From the NCBI GenBank assembly GCA_003427395.1, contig BFEA01000127.1:824738-882750 (forward strand): a DNA stretch of 58,013 nucleotides, in the 5' to 3' direction. The position numbers and the translations under genes are program-made. This document shows positions 21,590 through 32,304 of this stretch, one piece after another. The DNA is from Chara braunii. Its lineage: Eukaryota > Streptophyta > Charophyceae > Charales > Characeae. Position 1 is the stretch's first letter, and every line of letters begins with the position of its first letter. The notes beneath the pieces are model-generated. The model was not told the DNA's origin, searched no databases, and saw only the letters and a list, made by a program, of their open reading frames with translations.

Positions 21590-22000
21590 AGCAATGGAAG
21601 GAAAATGCAGCCAAGCAGTTTTATGGAGGTACACAATTCTGTGCTAACTCAACAGGAATCAGGGTGAACGCGGCTGAAAATGTGTGTGGGTTTTATGGAG
21701 GTGGCAGGAAAAGAATGCAGCCAAGCAGCGCCTTGCAATGCAGATCAAACATATGTGCCTATGTATGTCCATGCTCAGGAGGCAGCGGTCATATTCTTTC
21801 TCTCCGTAGTCATCGAAATGATAGAGCTCTTTGGCTTGAATCTGGCCAGGCAAGGCCACACAAGGGAAATCGAACACTTCATCTAGCTATGTCCATGCTA
21901 AGGAGGCAGTGGTCATAGTGGTCCTTCACAAGTCATCAAAATTATTTATAGGGGTCTTGGACCTGAATCTAGTGATGGTGTAATGCCCGGTGAAGCCGCC
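21590..22000. repeat. Diverged direct repeats
   Basis: ATGCAGCCAAGCAG with TTTTATGGAGGT recurs (near 21604 and 21716). TGTCCATGCT.AGGAGGCAG.GGTCAT recurs (near 21767 and 21892), with CATC.AAAT and GGCTTGAATCT / GACCTGAATCT following. This is a multi-part duplication. Confidence 0.6.
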
Positions 22001-23580
22001 CAAGTGCAGAGTAGGGTAATGCTAGCCAGGTTAAGTGTAGCCTGTGGAGCAAGGCTCATGTAAACAGGATGTTTGGATCGGGCAGGTCCATTGAACCATT
22101 TGTGAAGGGTCATCCCCTCCCCTTGAACAAGGTATGCGCAAAGTAGAGGATGGCTGGCTGACTTTTGCTGCACTGTACATGCGAGCTTATGAGCTCGGAG
22201 GGTTATGATGTATATGTAATATGTATGGTCATGCATTTTCCGCGTTGGAGAAAAATGGCCGGCTAAGGTACTTGTGGTATAAGTACTTGTGGAAAAAAAG
22301 CAGGCCCTTAAGGGTACCCAAGTGACCTGACCAATTGAATGCTTCTCCCATGAAACCTGTAGGGCCCAGGGCAGTAGAGGACCAATTGTTTTCACAGACG
22401 TGGGGACCACTTTCTTGAACTCTTGGTTTCTTAGAATAACACTTTTAGAGCCAACAATCAGGACAGTTTTTGCCCGAGTGCCGATAGGATGCGAGGCCTG
22501 TGTTCCTACCAGTGAAACCTCCTACAGCTTCCCCTACCTATTGCCACCTTGCATGCAAGAACACAGCCAATGGCTCATGTGGCTGGCTAGTTCTGATTGT
22601 ATCCAACTTAGCATGACAAAAAAATGGAAAGCGGAGGTGTCAATGTCATGTGTGGTCTTTCTCCTTGCGGGTCTCGAATCTCTCGAGAATGTTGGGAAAT
22701 TTTATTCTTAGGCAAGATTGCCATGGAGTTCGCCTGGAAAGGTTGGGGTAGTCCTTGAATATCGTGCCAGTCTTTTCAATTGTACGAATGCGAGAACATG
22801 ATGAAATCTCTGCACCTTTATTTTTCTTTCCTAAAAAGAAGGGTGGGCGTAGGCCATCTACTATCATCTGGCAAAATTTTTGCTCCTTTACTTTTCGTCT
22901 TTTCTTCCTTCTCCAGTGCTTGACACCCCCACGTTTTTCTTTAACTTTTTTTTTTGTAAGGAAAGAATACAGCTGTCTTCTCCTCGTATCAGGCACAGTT
23001 GTAATTGTTTCCCTACCCTATTTTCTTCTCTCTTTTTACCTCACGCTAGCTACCCATATCTATGTCCTACCCACGAGTCCTACAGTGCAGATAATGGATC
23101 ACCTCTATTCAGGAAGAGCAGCTACTACCTCAGACAAGCAAGCACCAGGTGTTAGGAGCTTGGGCACTACTTCCTGCAGAGAGCAGTGATAGGTAGATGT
23201 AGACCCATAACCTGAGGATAGCTTAGCTCTGGTTAGTAAAATAAAGGTGGCCTTAGACCCTAGCCCTAGATCCTAGCTGTGGACTCTAGTCTTAGATCCT
23301 GGTCCCCTTGACTGACCTCCGCACATTTTTGTATTCATTGTCTCCTCTCTTTTGGCAAGCATAACTGTGACTCCTACCATCAGCCATGCATACCGTACTG
23401 GCTGTGCACCTAGAGTGCAAGCTTGCATGTATTGTGCCGAGTGTAATGTATGAACCCTCACTGGGGAAGCAGATGTGGTGAGCGCAATCGGAAAACTCCT
23501 AAAAATTCCAGAAAAGGTGATGGGAAGTCTTGGCTGGGATGCGATCCTGAAATCATAGCTGGCAAGAGCATTTTTCTCTT
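22001..23580. other. Unassigned sequence
   Basis: No recognisable protein. The frames at 22646-22996 (minus) and 22755-23189 (plus) overlap on opposite strands, and neither shows known motifs. Confidence 0.4.
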
Positions 23581-23590
23581 TTTTTTTTAT

Positions 23591-23686
23591 ACATTTGGAC
23601 CATTTCTCGATTAATGCGTGTCATCCTTGTGCAGGGGCCATGCTAATCTTCTCTGCATCGTTCCAATTTTAACGGATGTCCAGGAC
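23591..23686 (-). pseudogene. Nearly full-length U6 snRNA pseudogene
   Basis: On the minus strand it runs GTCCTGGACATCCG, TTAAAATTGGAACGATGCAG, AGAAGATTAGCATGGCCCC, TGCACAAGGATGACACGCAT, TAATCGAGAAATGGTCC. This matches plant U6 except for a collapsed 5' stem-loop and a few substitutions. An oligo-A run follows on the RNA strand. No TATA box 25-30 bases upstream or plant USE is visible, so a retrocopy is more likely than an active gene. Confidence 0.8.
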
Positions 23687-23758
23687 AGGCAAGAGCTTTT
23701 TCTTTCCTTTCTTCTCCTTTTTGGTGGTGGTGGTGGTGGTGGGGGTTCTCAATTTTTC

Positions 23759-23941
23759 TTAATCCACCAGTAATTTCAACCCTTCCGTTGCTGAGCGTGG
23801 AAATGCTCTGTTCGCACAAAAAAAAAAGGACCGACATGGGCAGACTCTTGGCTGGCGCCAGCAGCCATTTTGCTCCAGTAGGCCGGGGCAAGCATGGCCA
23901 CACCGGAGAAAAAAACGGCTAGGAAACATACTGGTGGTTAA
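23759..23941. mobile_element. TTAA-flanked MITE, copy 2
   Basis: Ends TCCACCAGTAAT and ATACTGGTGG bordered by TTAA, 183 bases. The interior has GGCTGGCGCCAGCAGCC, the family hairpin. It sits about 70 bases from the U6 pseudogene. Confidence 0.8.
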
Positions 23942-26900
23942 ATGTGTATTCTGTCAGGTTTTTAGTTGCACCGCACAGTGTGTCATACCTGTCAACCATT
24001 GGAGCATCCTTTGGTTTAAGTGTGTAACCGCTACTTTTGAATAACCCGTAAGCTCCCACCAAAATGGCTGACACTACTTTCCTCTCTTTTCCTTTCGTCC
24101 TCTCTTTTCCTGAAAAATGACGCTACTTTCCCCCCATTTCCTTTCCTCCTTTCTTTTCTTCAAAAATGACTTTCTCCTATTCAGCAGCTGGTCAATATAA
24201 TATCGTCCTGATAACACGTCTCACTGAGATGTGTCAGTTATGTGAGAATATTTATGGATTCATAACATCTGTATTGTTGGTCTTATGAACGAGTAACCAT
24301 CCGCCATAGAGCCCTTGTCACCCCACTTCCTACCCGAGGGGTCCCTTTTTGTAATACAAAAAGTTTGTCCAAGGCTGTTTCAGCCCTTTTTCAGGGGTCG
24401 CTGGTGAAATTTTCCCAACTCCAAAGTGTGCGGTTATGCGGTTTTCATCATGTTTCATGCTTTGGCTAGGTCACTGCTTGGGCTGTCCTGGATTGACCAG
24501 CCCAGGACTCAATCTGGGAAGCACAACCGGGTTGGGAGCAGTTAAAGACCTGAGTACACGAGGGGCGATTTCGTCTGCTGTGATTAAGCCGGTTATAATC
24601 TTCCAGACTGGTGAGGCTGGGGTTGCATTCGCTGTGCCACTCACTAGGCCAAGGAAAACAAAGAGAGGGCCCGGTGGGTCCCATGCTGGTGCTTGCCTTT
24701 TGTTTGGGCTACATTGCATGGGGGGTGGGTTGGACTGGACGCATTGGGGTGATTTGTGTCTCCGATTAATGAGAATTAGCGACCAGTTTGAATACACACT
24801 GGAGCTGGCAGTACAAGTGGGGGCTGAGCCCGTTCTAGGTAGTACGTGCGAGAAAGTTGTGTGGCTATCCTTGTGCAGACGAGGGCACAACTTGATGAGA
24901 AGCAGTAGGGGCAGCAGGCGCAGTAGGCGTTTAGAACAGGAGGTGGAGCAGTGGTGAAGCCACAACTAAAGAGCATGAACAGCTGGGGGCTGAGTAGTAG
25001 AGCACCAGTAGGACCACTAGGAGGAGCGCCATGAAGGGCTGATAGAACCTGAGGGAGCAGGACAAAAAATTCACAACGCACATTGGTCTTCTGTGCACAG
25101 AGCACCTGAAGCCTGTAACCTTATCCATCACTGTCAAGCTGTCAACCCCTCACCCCTTTCCCAAGCCTATACAAGGCTGTTTTACGCAAGCTTGATGCCA
25201 GCAGAGAGCAGAGGGAGTGCCCTGCTTTCTCCAAGGTGCTGATGAAAGCTTAGGGCGTCAGCCTACAGCTGCGATCCTGGTCAAACTTGGTGCTGATGAC
25301 TGGTCGGGATGGCAGCCTGCAGCTGCTAGTCTGGGCAGGTGTGGCTTGGCGGACCCCTCAGCTTACTAGGGGGGAAGAATAGTCTTCTGAGTACAGGTGT
25401 GCTCACGAAGGTACCAGCAGACACCACGTCAGCCACTGCTGATGACGGGTTGGGATGTCAAGCTGTAGGGCTGGTGCACAGGCTATCCTCCGCTCCCGAG
25501 GGGAGGAGTGTATTGCTGGGAATTTGTGACACAGGTGGTCATGCATGTATCAACTGGCACCAGCAAGATGGTGTTGACACATGCTATGTCAAAATGATGT
25601 CGTCACCAGTGCATCTTTACAGTGTCTGAAATCCTAATGCCCAAGGTGCTGGTGGAGGCTCCGAAATTCCATTCACAATCATGCTGGTTGAGTGGGTGCA
25701 TGTCTTTGTCACGATGGTCTGGTCCCAAGGTTCCTTGGCAGGCACTCCTTCCTAGCCTCCTTCCCAGCCTTCCTGCACCGTTGTGCCAGCAGAAGATTTG
25801 AAACACGGGCATTTAGGAGACTGCAAAGTGACCCATCACGATCATTTCAGGCTAATCTGACAAACGGAATTCAGGGAATATGCTAGCCCAGCCCTGAAAG
25901 AAAGTGTTAACCCTTTGTTGGGGTTGTGAAGTGGTAGTTATCCTGCGATCTTCTTTTTTTTCCTCACTGTTCTGGTGGCTTTCCATTTCCAGATTTGTGT
26001 GCTGCATTCAGGTGCCTGTTTCCCTTCATTGTCATCCTCCCATCCTCCTGTTGTCCTGGCTCTCCTTGTTCGCCACCTTATTCCAGCAAATGCAGAGCCC
26101 AATGAGTGGGATTGTGCTGTGCATCCACAGTGCATGCTATGGATGCACAACTCACTGCATTCATGGCAAGGTCTTGCAGGCTACATGAAAGGGATAGCGG
26201 AGGAAGGGGAAAAGGGGAGGATGGGGGGCCGGAGAGGAGAAATGGTGTTATGTTCTACAAGTACCAGTAGGTCCCACAGTAGGAGTTGAATAAGATTTGA
26301 ACAGGCGGAAAGAGCGAATGGAGGATGATGGTGACGAAGGGGAGTATAAACTGACCATGCCAATGACAGCCTTTGTCCCAAATGGGAACAAAACTGGGCA
26401 ACATAAAGTCAAACAAAAGCCCGTAGTGCTTGATTTTCTGTGAGAATATGGATCCAGCCAGTTTCACAAGACTAGATATGCCTGGGTGGATTATTTCCAG
26501 CTGAGGAAAACAAGGTAGAATATCGGGAAAAAATGTGACTGGGCTGTTTTCAGCCACATGCAATGCTGCCTAGTCGCTTTTGGCATTTTGCAATTTTTTT
26601 GTCGTCGAGTTCATATGCACGTGTAGCAGGCGGACTTCTCATGTATGCAGCAGTTCCCATACAATTTTGTTTTCGTTTTCTCAGGTCCCGGTCAATAGGC
26701 AGCTCGCACAACATAACCTCCATGTATATTATTTATTGCTGCATAGTGTAGATCTGGTCTCTCTCTCGATAGTGCCAATGCCTAGGGAGATGACGTTTCA
26801 CATGCTTCAAAAAAAGTAGAGTAGCTTTGGAGTATGGGCAACTGTGTGATACTTGTAATCTACGCGTTATACACGGATCTACAGTTTGTGGGCAACTTTA

Positions 26901-27978
26901 CACGCAAGAAGTGTTGTCCCTCCTCCTGGCACGTCCCTCCTATAAACCAAAGTTCGGGGGGCTTTGTGATTGCCCCCTTTTCACTTGTTGAATATAGATC
27001 CAGCTTGGAGCCAGGCGAGGCAAGGAATATGTGTGTGCTCTGCTCTATTCTGGCCTACTGTGTTGATATGGGTGGCCAGGTGGAGTTGTTGCACCAGGAA
27101 CCTCATCTGCCTGCAGTTTTGTGGCTGACTTGTAACTGGACAAGCACTCAGCAGAGACAACGACAGGACAAATTAGCTGAGGTTACTGATTCTTAGTTCG
27201 AAGAGAGATAGCGACCTCAGCATACAGCTTGCTGCGTTGATGTAATGGACATCTGGAAATAGATGGTAGCGGGTACGTACTTACCCACACCTGTCTACTT
27301 TTCTTTTGCTTTTTTATTTTTTTTTATTTTTTTATTTTTAATCACTCGATACTCTTTTTGCAAAATACCTCGCAGGCTCGCACTACCTAACAGAGGTAGG
27401 TCGGTCTGTCACTAGGTATTAAATACAACCCTCTCGGTTCAAGGCTAACCCCAGAGAGCTATCGAAGGGACAGAAGGAGACAGCCCCGCCAAGACCAGCC
27501 AGGGGGGCAAGCCAACTATCTCAGCTGGTGAACCCGAAGCGCTTTCGTACCAAATACCCTTACAAGCAGGGTCACCAGCCCGTACGTACAGAGGTCCCCG
27601 GGCCAACTTTCGTACGTGCGGGCGTTCGGGGTCCTGTTCGGGGTCCGAACACGAAGGTTTTCGGCTCCCGCCAAGAACTATTTCGGGGCCTCCTGAATTT
27701 TGTTTTGTGAGCTCTCTATAAGTAATTTTGCTAAGCCAAAACAAAATTAAAAATCGCCAAAGCTGGTGGTGTCAAAACATGCTTGCCCACTCACTATTTT
27801 GTTTTTTTTCACTTTTTACTTTTTGTTTCACTGCATTGCAGGGCCTGAGCATTTTATTATTTTTTTAACTTTTTTAATGATTTTTTTTTTTTTTTTTGAA
27901 TGGCACAGTCATCATTCGTTTCATGTCAAAATATCAACCCAGAGATACTGGGCCAATACCCATATTAGGCTCGTATGT
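23942..27978. other. Unassigned 4-kb stretch
   Basis: No repeat seen elsewhere in the window and no recognisable protein. The longest frames (24436-24957 plus and 24471-24965 minus) overlap antisense and show no known motif. T-rich runs lie at 27310-27350 and 27880-27897. 27540-27660 has repeated CGAAC/GTACG elements. Confidence 0.4.
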
Positions 27979-29180
27979 GGAACTTATCTGAGCAAGGTGT
28001 TCGTCGTGGTCGCCAGCATCTGCGACTGCACCGTCTGCCAACCATGATATACAGTCAGAGGTCTGAGGATGTGTATGTTTGTTAGGAGCCGAAAGATGGT
28101 GAACAATGCCTGAATAGAGCAGGGCCTGAAGAGATTTTGGTGAAGGCTCGCGATGGCGGTGATACTGACGTATGAATCGTTCGTCAGACTCGAGTACAAG
28201 GGCGAAAGACTAATCAAAGCGCTTGGTAGTTGGTTCCTTTTGAAGTTCCCCTTATGATAGTTGGGGCTTCAGTTTGCTGAGAGAGGATTTGATGCGAGGG
28301 TACGTACCTGATCTCGATGATGGTCTGCATGGCCAGCATCTGTATGTACTTCAATTAATTCTCATTTGAACCACAATTGCTTGTTGCTATAGTTAGGATG
28401 GAACGGTAGTGAGATCGTGGTCTAGGCGCTCTACGATGGTCTGCATTGCCGACCTCTGTATGTAACGTTAAACAAGGGGGTCATTGTTGCGACTTGGAGG
28501 TTTGTCAGAGGGTTGGTACTCTGCATTGTGGCCGTGACTTGACAGTCTTTAATGTGTTTTTGGCCACTATTGCGGGACCCTCAGGCAATTCGAGATTTCA
28601 AGGCGAGCACCCCACTTGTATGTTAAAAACTCTATTATGTCTACTTTTGCCCTTTGAGTCTGGACTGGTTCGGAGAGGAAGGCGGCAGGCACGATTGCAA
28701 CCCGTAATCTGTAGGAAGACCTTGTGGGAGGTCAATCCACCAATTGTGGGAGCTCTGCTGGAGCCCAAGCGAGGTTCTGGAGGCATGGAACATTTAGGGA
28801 TACGATCGATTTACATGTGTGATCCCATCCCCTAAACTGTACTACTCTCTATCTATGTGTTTTAACGTATTATTGAGAAAGCTTACATAAGTTGGACCGC
28901 TCGGTCGGATGTTTTCCTTGGGGTTTTTGAACGGAGGATGGGATCTACAAGTTCGGTACTCAAAATCCTTGTTTTCTTTTGTTGCTGAACAGAGTTGGAC
29001 ATATTCCAAGTGCGTGCGTCGAGTTCTATGTTTATTTTTGAGGGGGTTGCAGGTAAAGGTTAATCACACCATAAGTTGGTGTGATAAAGTCGTGAGCTGT
29101 GAGCGTAAATGGAACCAGAGTATAAAATATGATATACCTGTTTATGTACTAGCCATGTAAGCCAGTAGGAGACAAAGCGG

Positions 29181-29417
29181 ATGAAGTGTTATTTTGTAGA
29201 CGGAAATTCTCACATCAGTCATTCGAATAGTGCAAACGTCCCAACGCTAAGGCGAGCGGTAGCTACAGAAGGTCCAAGGAAGCCACTGCATCACGTGAGA
29301 CCGAACACCCTGTTCCTTGCTCGTCGAACATTATCCTGTTCAAGCAAAGGAGCTTTTCCGGCCTTGATGCCAAATGGGTTAGCCATGTCAGGGAAAACTC
29401 CAGGATACATAACCTAA
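29181..29417 (+). pseudogene. Left-arm coding segment 1, unknown protein
   Basis: A 78-residue frame whose segment HSNSANVPTLRRAV and the following stretch to NGLAMSG is also found in the opposite arm (minus strand 32071-32304: HSNSANVPTPRPAV). The shared amino-acid sequence, with many changes at third positions, suggests this was protein-coding before decay. No known domain recognised. It may be an exon or an in-frame block upstream of the frame at 29640. Confidence 0.4.
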
Positions 29418-29639
29418 AGAGTGTCATTTGTATGGGGAAATGCATGCATAATGCGTTCAACGAAAGCAGGTGCAAAAAAGCAAGCCACTGAAGGACAAAC
29501 CAGGCACAAGTGAGTTGCACCACCATCATCGCTCTCAAACCCAGGTCGGAGGTGTCCCCCTCATATAACTGACGCGGACCAGGGAGTTGTCCCCCTCAGA
29601 TACTCGAGAGAGGAAATCCAAGAGGGCAAGCAGGGAGCT

Positions 29640-29885
29640 GTGAGAACCCAGGAGTTTCAAGATGTAACCCGTCAGCAGAGAAACGAGCAAGAGGGAAGTT
29701 GTTCAAAGGTGAACATACCAGGTGGCAGCAGAGGAAGGCTAGTGGTTGATGTCGAGGAGGAAAATGGTTGTGGAATTGTGTGGGCAGGTGACATGAACGC
29801 CATAGTGTCAGGAGGTGAACAACAAGGTTTAAGGGGCCGAGATTGTTTGTCTGATGGTGTTAAGAGGTGTGGAACATGCTTGTGA
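29640..29885 (+). pseudogene. Left-arm coding segment 2, frameshifted
   Basis: Includes VDVEEENGCGIVWAGDMNA and GLRGRDCLSDGV, matching the right-arm frame at 31412-31759. In this arm the frame then hits a stop (at 29885), while the homologous reading continues in the frame that begins at 29854, so a small indel near 29860-29880 breaks it. Acidic and Gly-rich, no known domain. Confidence 0.5.
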
Positions 29886-30588
29886 GGTGAGGGGGAAGTG
29901 TGCATTGGATGGTTCGTTGTCGAGCCGGGTGATGAATGGGACTCTAAAAAAGGCTGGTGCCTCTTTTGAACATGGAGTTGATGTCGAGATGTTTAGCATG
30001 GCGCAGCTTGTGGAGGCAAAGGCTCTGTTGGGGTCCCTTGACAACTTTCTTATCTGCAATATGGAGGAGAAGTTGTTGCTTATGGATAAGATCGAAGAAC
30101 GCTTTGATTGGGGAGAATCTTCTAAGCAAAAGCAGGACCTTGATGGTCACCCTGATATCATTAGGGTAGTTGGGAATCTGCATGAGGTGGAAGCCGTAAA
30201 ATTGAACAGAGTGGTTGCATCCATGCTTGGAATTGAAGACCAAAAAGTGTTGCTTTACCTATTCTTAGATGGCAAGAGGAAATTTGAGCTTGGGGAGCGA
30301 CATTCATCGTACAAACCTCTAATGAAGGGGGTGGATATCTTTCAAAATTTAGTGATGTTAATGAACAGCGGCGAGGAATCACTAGATTGTCACAAATCTC
30401 CACAGTTACTTGAGAGTGAGATTGGGGCAATGAAGGAGGATGTGATGTTAATGAAAAGTGGCGAGGAATCACTAGATTGTCACAAATCTCCACAGTTACT
30501 TGAGAGTGAGATTGGGGCGATGAAGGAGGATGTGCTTTCTTCTACATTGTTCATCGAGGCACACCTGGTTGATCCCTCACTAGAATAG
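29854..30588 (+). CDS. Left-arm unknown protein, 244-residue frame
   Basis: The longest plausible coding frame of the window. It contains CALDGSLSSRVMNGTLKKAG, VDVEMFSMAQLVEAKALLGS, then LLYLFLDGKRKFELG and a tandem repeat of about 37 residues (VMLM.SGEESLDCHKSPQLL twice, from 30352 and 30445). Much of it is matched in the other arm (31066-31254 and 31412-31759, minus), so it belongs to the palindromic element. The true N-terminus is probably upstream (29640 frame, shifted), so the start is uncertain. I recognise no domain: no DDE triad, zinc ribbon or RT motif. It may be an accessory or capsid-like protein of an unknown element, or a captured gene fragment. Confidence 0.45.
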   Translation: MVLRGVEHACEVRGKCALDGSLSSRVMNGTLKKAGASFEHGVDVEMFSMAQLVEAKALLGSLDNFLICNMEEKLLLMDKIEERFDWGESSKQKQDLDGHPDIIRVVGNLHEVEAVKLNRVVASMLGIEDQKVLLYLFLDGKRKFELGERHSSYKPLMKGVDIFQNLVMLMNSGEESLDCHKSPQLLESEIGAMKEDVMLMKSGEESLDCHKSPQLLESEIGAMKEDVLSSTLFIEAHLVDPSLE

Positions 30589-30777
30589 AGTATGTTTCAG
30601 AGATTCAAGGCTTTGCAGGTAGTGAAGCAGATTTTCAAAAAGTCTCACACTTTGCAAGAAAAATAACTTAATTGACATAACACTTATCACAGAAACAAGT
30701 TGAAGAAAGGTCGTTGGGATCTCAACACAACTTTAAAGTGTATGGAGGATGTTTTGAATTTTGGCAGGGATTGGGTA

Positions 30778-30802
30778 AAGGATAAGGACAACCGTTCTTC
30801 TT
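30778..30802. other. Spacer at the centre of the palindrome
   Basis: About 25 bases (AGGATAAGGACAACCGTTCT and following) between CAGGGATTGGGTAA and TTACTCGGTCCCTG, the innermost paired segments. Confidence 0.7.
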
Positions 30803-31065
30803 GTTACTCGGTCCCTGCCAATATTGAAAACAACCTCCATACACTTTAAAGTCGTGTTGAGATCCAAACGACCCTTCTTCAACTTGTTTCCTTGATAACT
30901 GTTATGTCTCTTAAGTTGTTTCTCTTGCAAATTGTCAGACTCCTTGAAAATTGCTTCACTACCTGCAAAGCCTTGAATCTTTGAAACAAACTCTATTCTA
31001 GTGAGGGATCAACCGTGTGCGCCTCAATGAATGACACAAAAGAAAGCACGTTTTCCTTCGTCGCC

Positions 31066-31254
31066 TCAAATCTCATGATAAAGTAACTGCAGAGAATTGT
31101 GACGATCTAGTGATTCCTCGCCAATGTCGCCATTGTTCATTAACATCACCAAATTTCGGAAGATATCGACCCCCTTCATTAGAGCTTTGTATGATGAATG
31201 CGGCCCCCCAAGCTCAATTCTCCTCTTGCCATCTAAGAATAGGTAAAGCAACAA
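31066..31254 (-). pseudogene. Right-arm fragment of the unknown protein
   Basis: 62-residue minus-strand frame with LLYLFLDGKRRIELG and GVDIFRNLVMLMNNGDIGEE, homologous to the end of the left-arm frame. It has one copy of the GEESLD repeat instead of two and is cut by stops on both sides. Confidence 0.5.
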
Positions 31255-31411
31255 TTTCTAGTCTTCTATTGCAAGCATGGACGCAACCACTCAGTTCAAT
31301 TTTACGACATCCACCTCTTGTAGATTTCCAACTACCTTGATGATATCAGGGTGACCATGAAGGTCATGCTTTTGCTTAGAAGATTCTCCCCAATCAAAGC
31401 GCTCTTCGATG

Positions 31412-31759
31412 TTATCCATATGATAACTTGTCCTCCACATTGCAGATAAGAAAGTTGTGAAGGGATCCCAACACAGCCTTTGCCTCCATAAGTTGCGCCA
31501 TGGTAAACATCTCGACATCAACTCCAAGTTCAGAAAAGGCACCAGCCTTCTTTAAAGTCTCATTCATCACCCGGCTCGACAACGGACCATCCAATGCACA
31601 CATCCCCCTCACCTCACCAGCAGGTTCCATACGACCTCTAACACCATCAGACAAACAATCCCGGCCCCTGGAACCTTGTTTCTCACCTCCTGACACTTTG
31701 GCGTTCATGTCACTTGCCCCCACAATTCCACAACCATTTTCCTCCTCGACATCAACCAC
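31412..31759 (-). pseudogene. Right-arm middle part of the unknown protein
   Basis: 115-residue minus-strand frame with VDVEEENGCGIVGASDMNA, CALDGPLSSRVMNETLKKAG and VDVEMFTMAQLMEAKAVLGS. Here the frame is intact across the point where the left arm is shifted, but it ends early where the left arm continues, because of a small deletion near the DKLSYG end. The two arms carry different lesions in the same ancestral gene. Confidence 0.5.
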
Positions 31760-32070
31760 AATCCTTCCTTTCCTTCCAGCTGGTATGTTGACCTCTGAAC
31801 AACTTTCTTCTTCTTCATTTGTCTACTGACGGGTTACACTTCGAAACTCCTGGGCTCTCACAACTCCCTGCTTGCTTTCTTGGATTTCCTCTCTCGGGTA
31901 TTTGAGGGGGACAACTCCCTGGTCTACGTTAGGTATGAGAGGGGGACACCTCCCACCTGGGTTTGAGAGCGATGATAGTGGTGCGACTCGCTTGTGCCTG
32001 GTTTGTCCTTCAGTGGCTTGCGTGGACTTTCTGCACCTGCTTTCGTTGAACGCATTATGCATGCATTTCC

Positions 32071-32304
32071 CTATACAAATGACACTCTATAGGTTATGTC
32101 TGACATGGCGAACCCATTTGGCGCCAGGGCCGACAAAGCTCCTTCGCTTGAACATGATGATGTTCGGCGAGCAGGGAACAGGGTGTTTGGTCTCATGCGT
32201 TGCAGTGGCTTCCTTGGACCTTTTGTAGGTACCGCTGGTCTTGGTGTTGGGACGTTTGCACTATTTGAATGCCTGATGCAAGCATTTTCGTCTACAAGTA
32301 ACAC
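32071..32304 (-). pseudogene. Right-arm counterpart of coding segment 1
   Basis: 77-residue minus-strand frame sharing HSNSANVPTPRPAV, GPRKPLQRMRPNTLF and SCSSEGALSALAPNGFAMSD with the left arm. Unknown function. Confidence 0.4.

Larger units (their letters stand above)
27979..30777 (+). mobile_element. Left arm of a 5.9-kb giant palindrome
   Basis: Matches 33873 to 30803 in reverse complement along its whole length. It starts GGAACTTATC, with GTGTTCGTCGTGGTCGCCAGC, GATGGTCTGCATGGCC.GCATCT, CCACAATTGCTTGTTGCTAT and CTTGGGGTTTTTGAACG.AGGATGGGA all present in both arms. The arms differ by substitutions and small indels. It looks like a foldback transposon or an inverted duplication of one. Confidence 0.85.

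Noticed and set aside
23591-23686. Functional U6 snRNA gene
   Set aside because: The 5' stem-loop is collapsed and no TATA or upstream element typical of plant U6 promoters is visible.
24436-24965. A 173-residue plus-strand and 164-residue minus-strand frame
   Set aside because: Overlapping antisense frames without recognisable motifs or evidence of splicing; kept as unassigned sequence.
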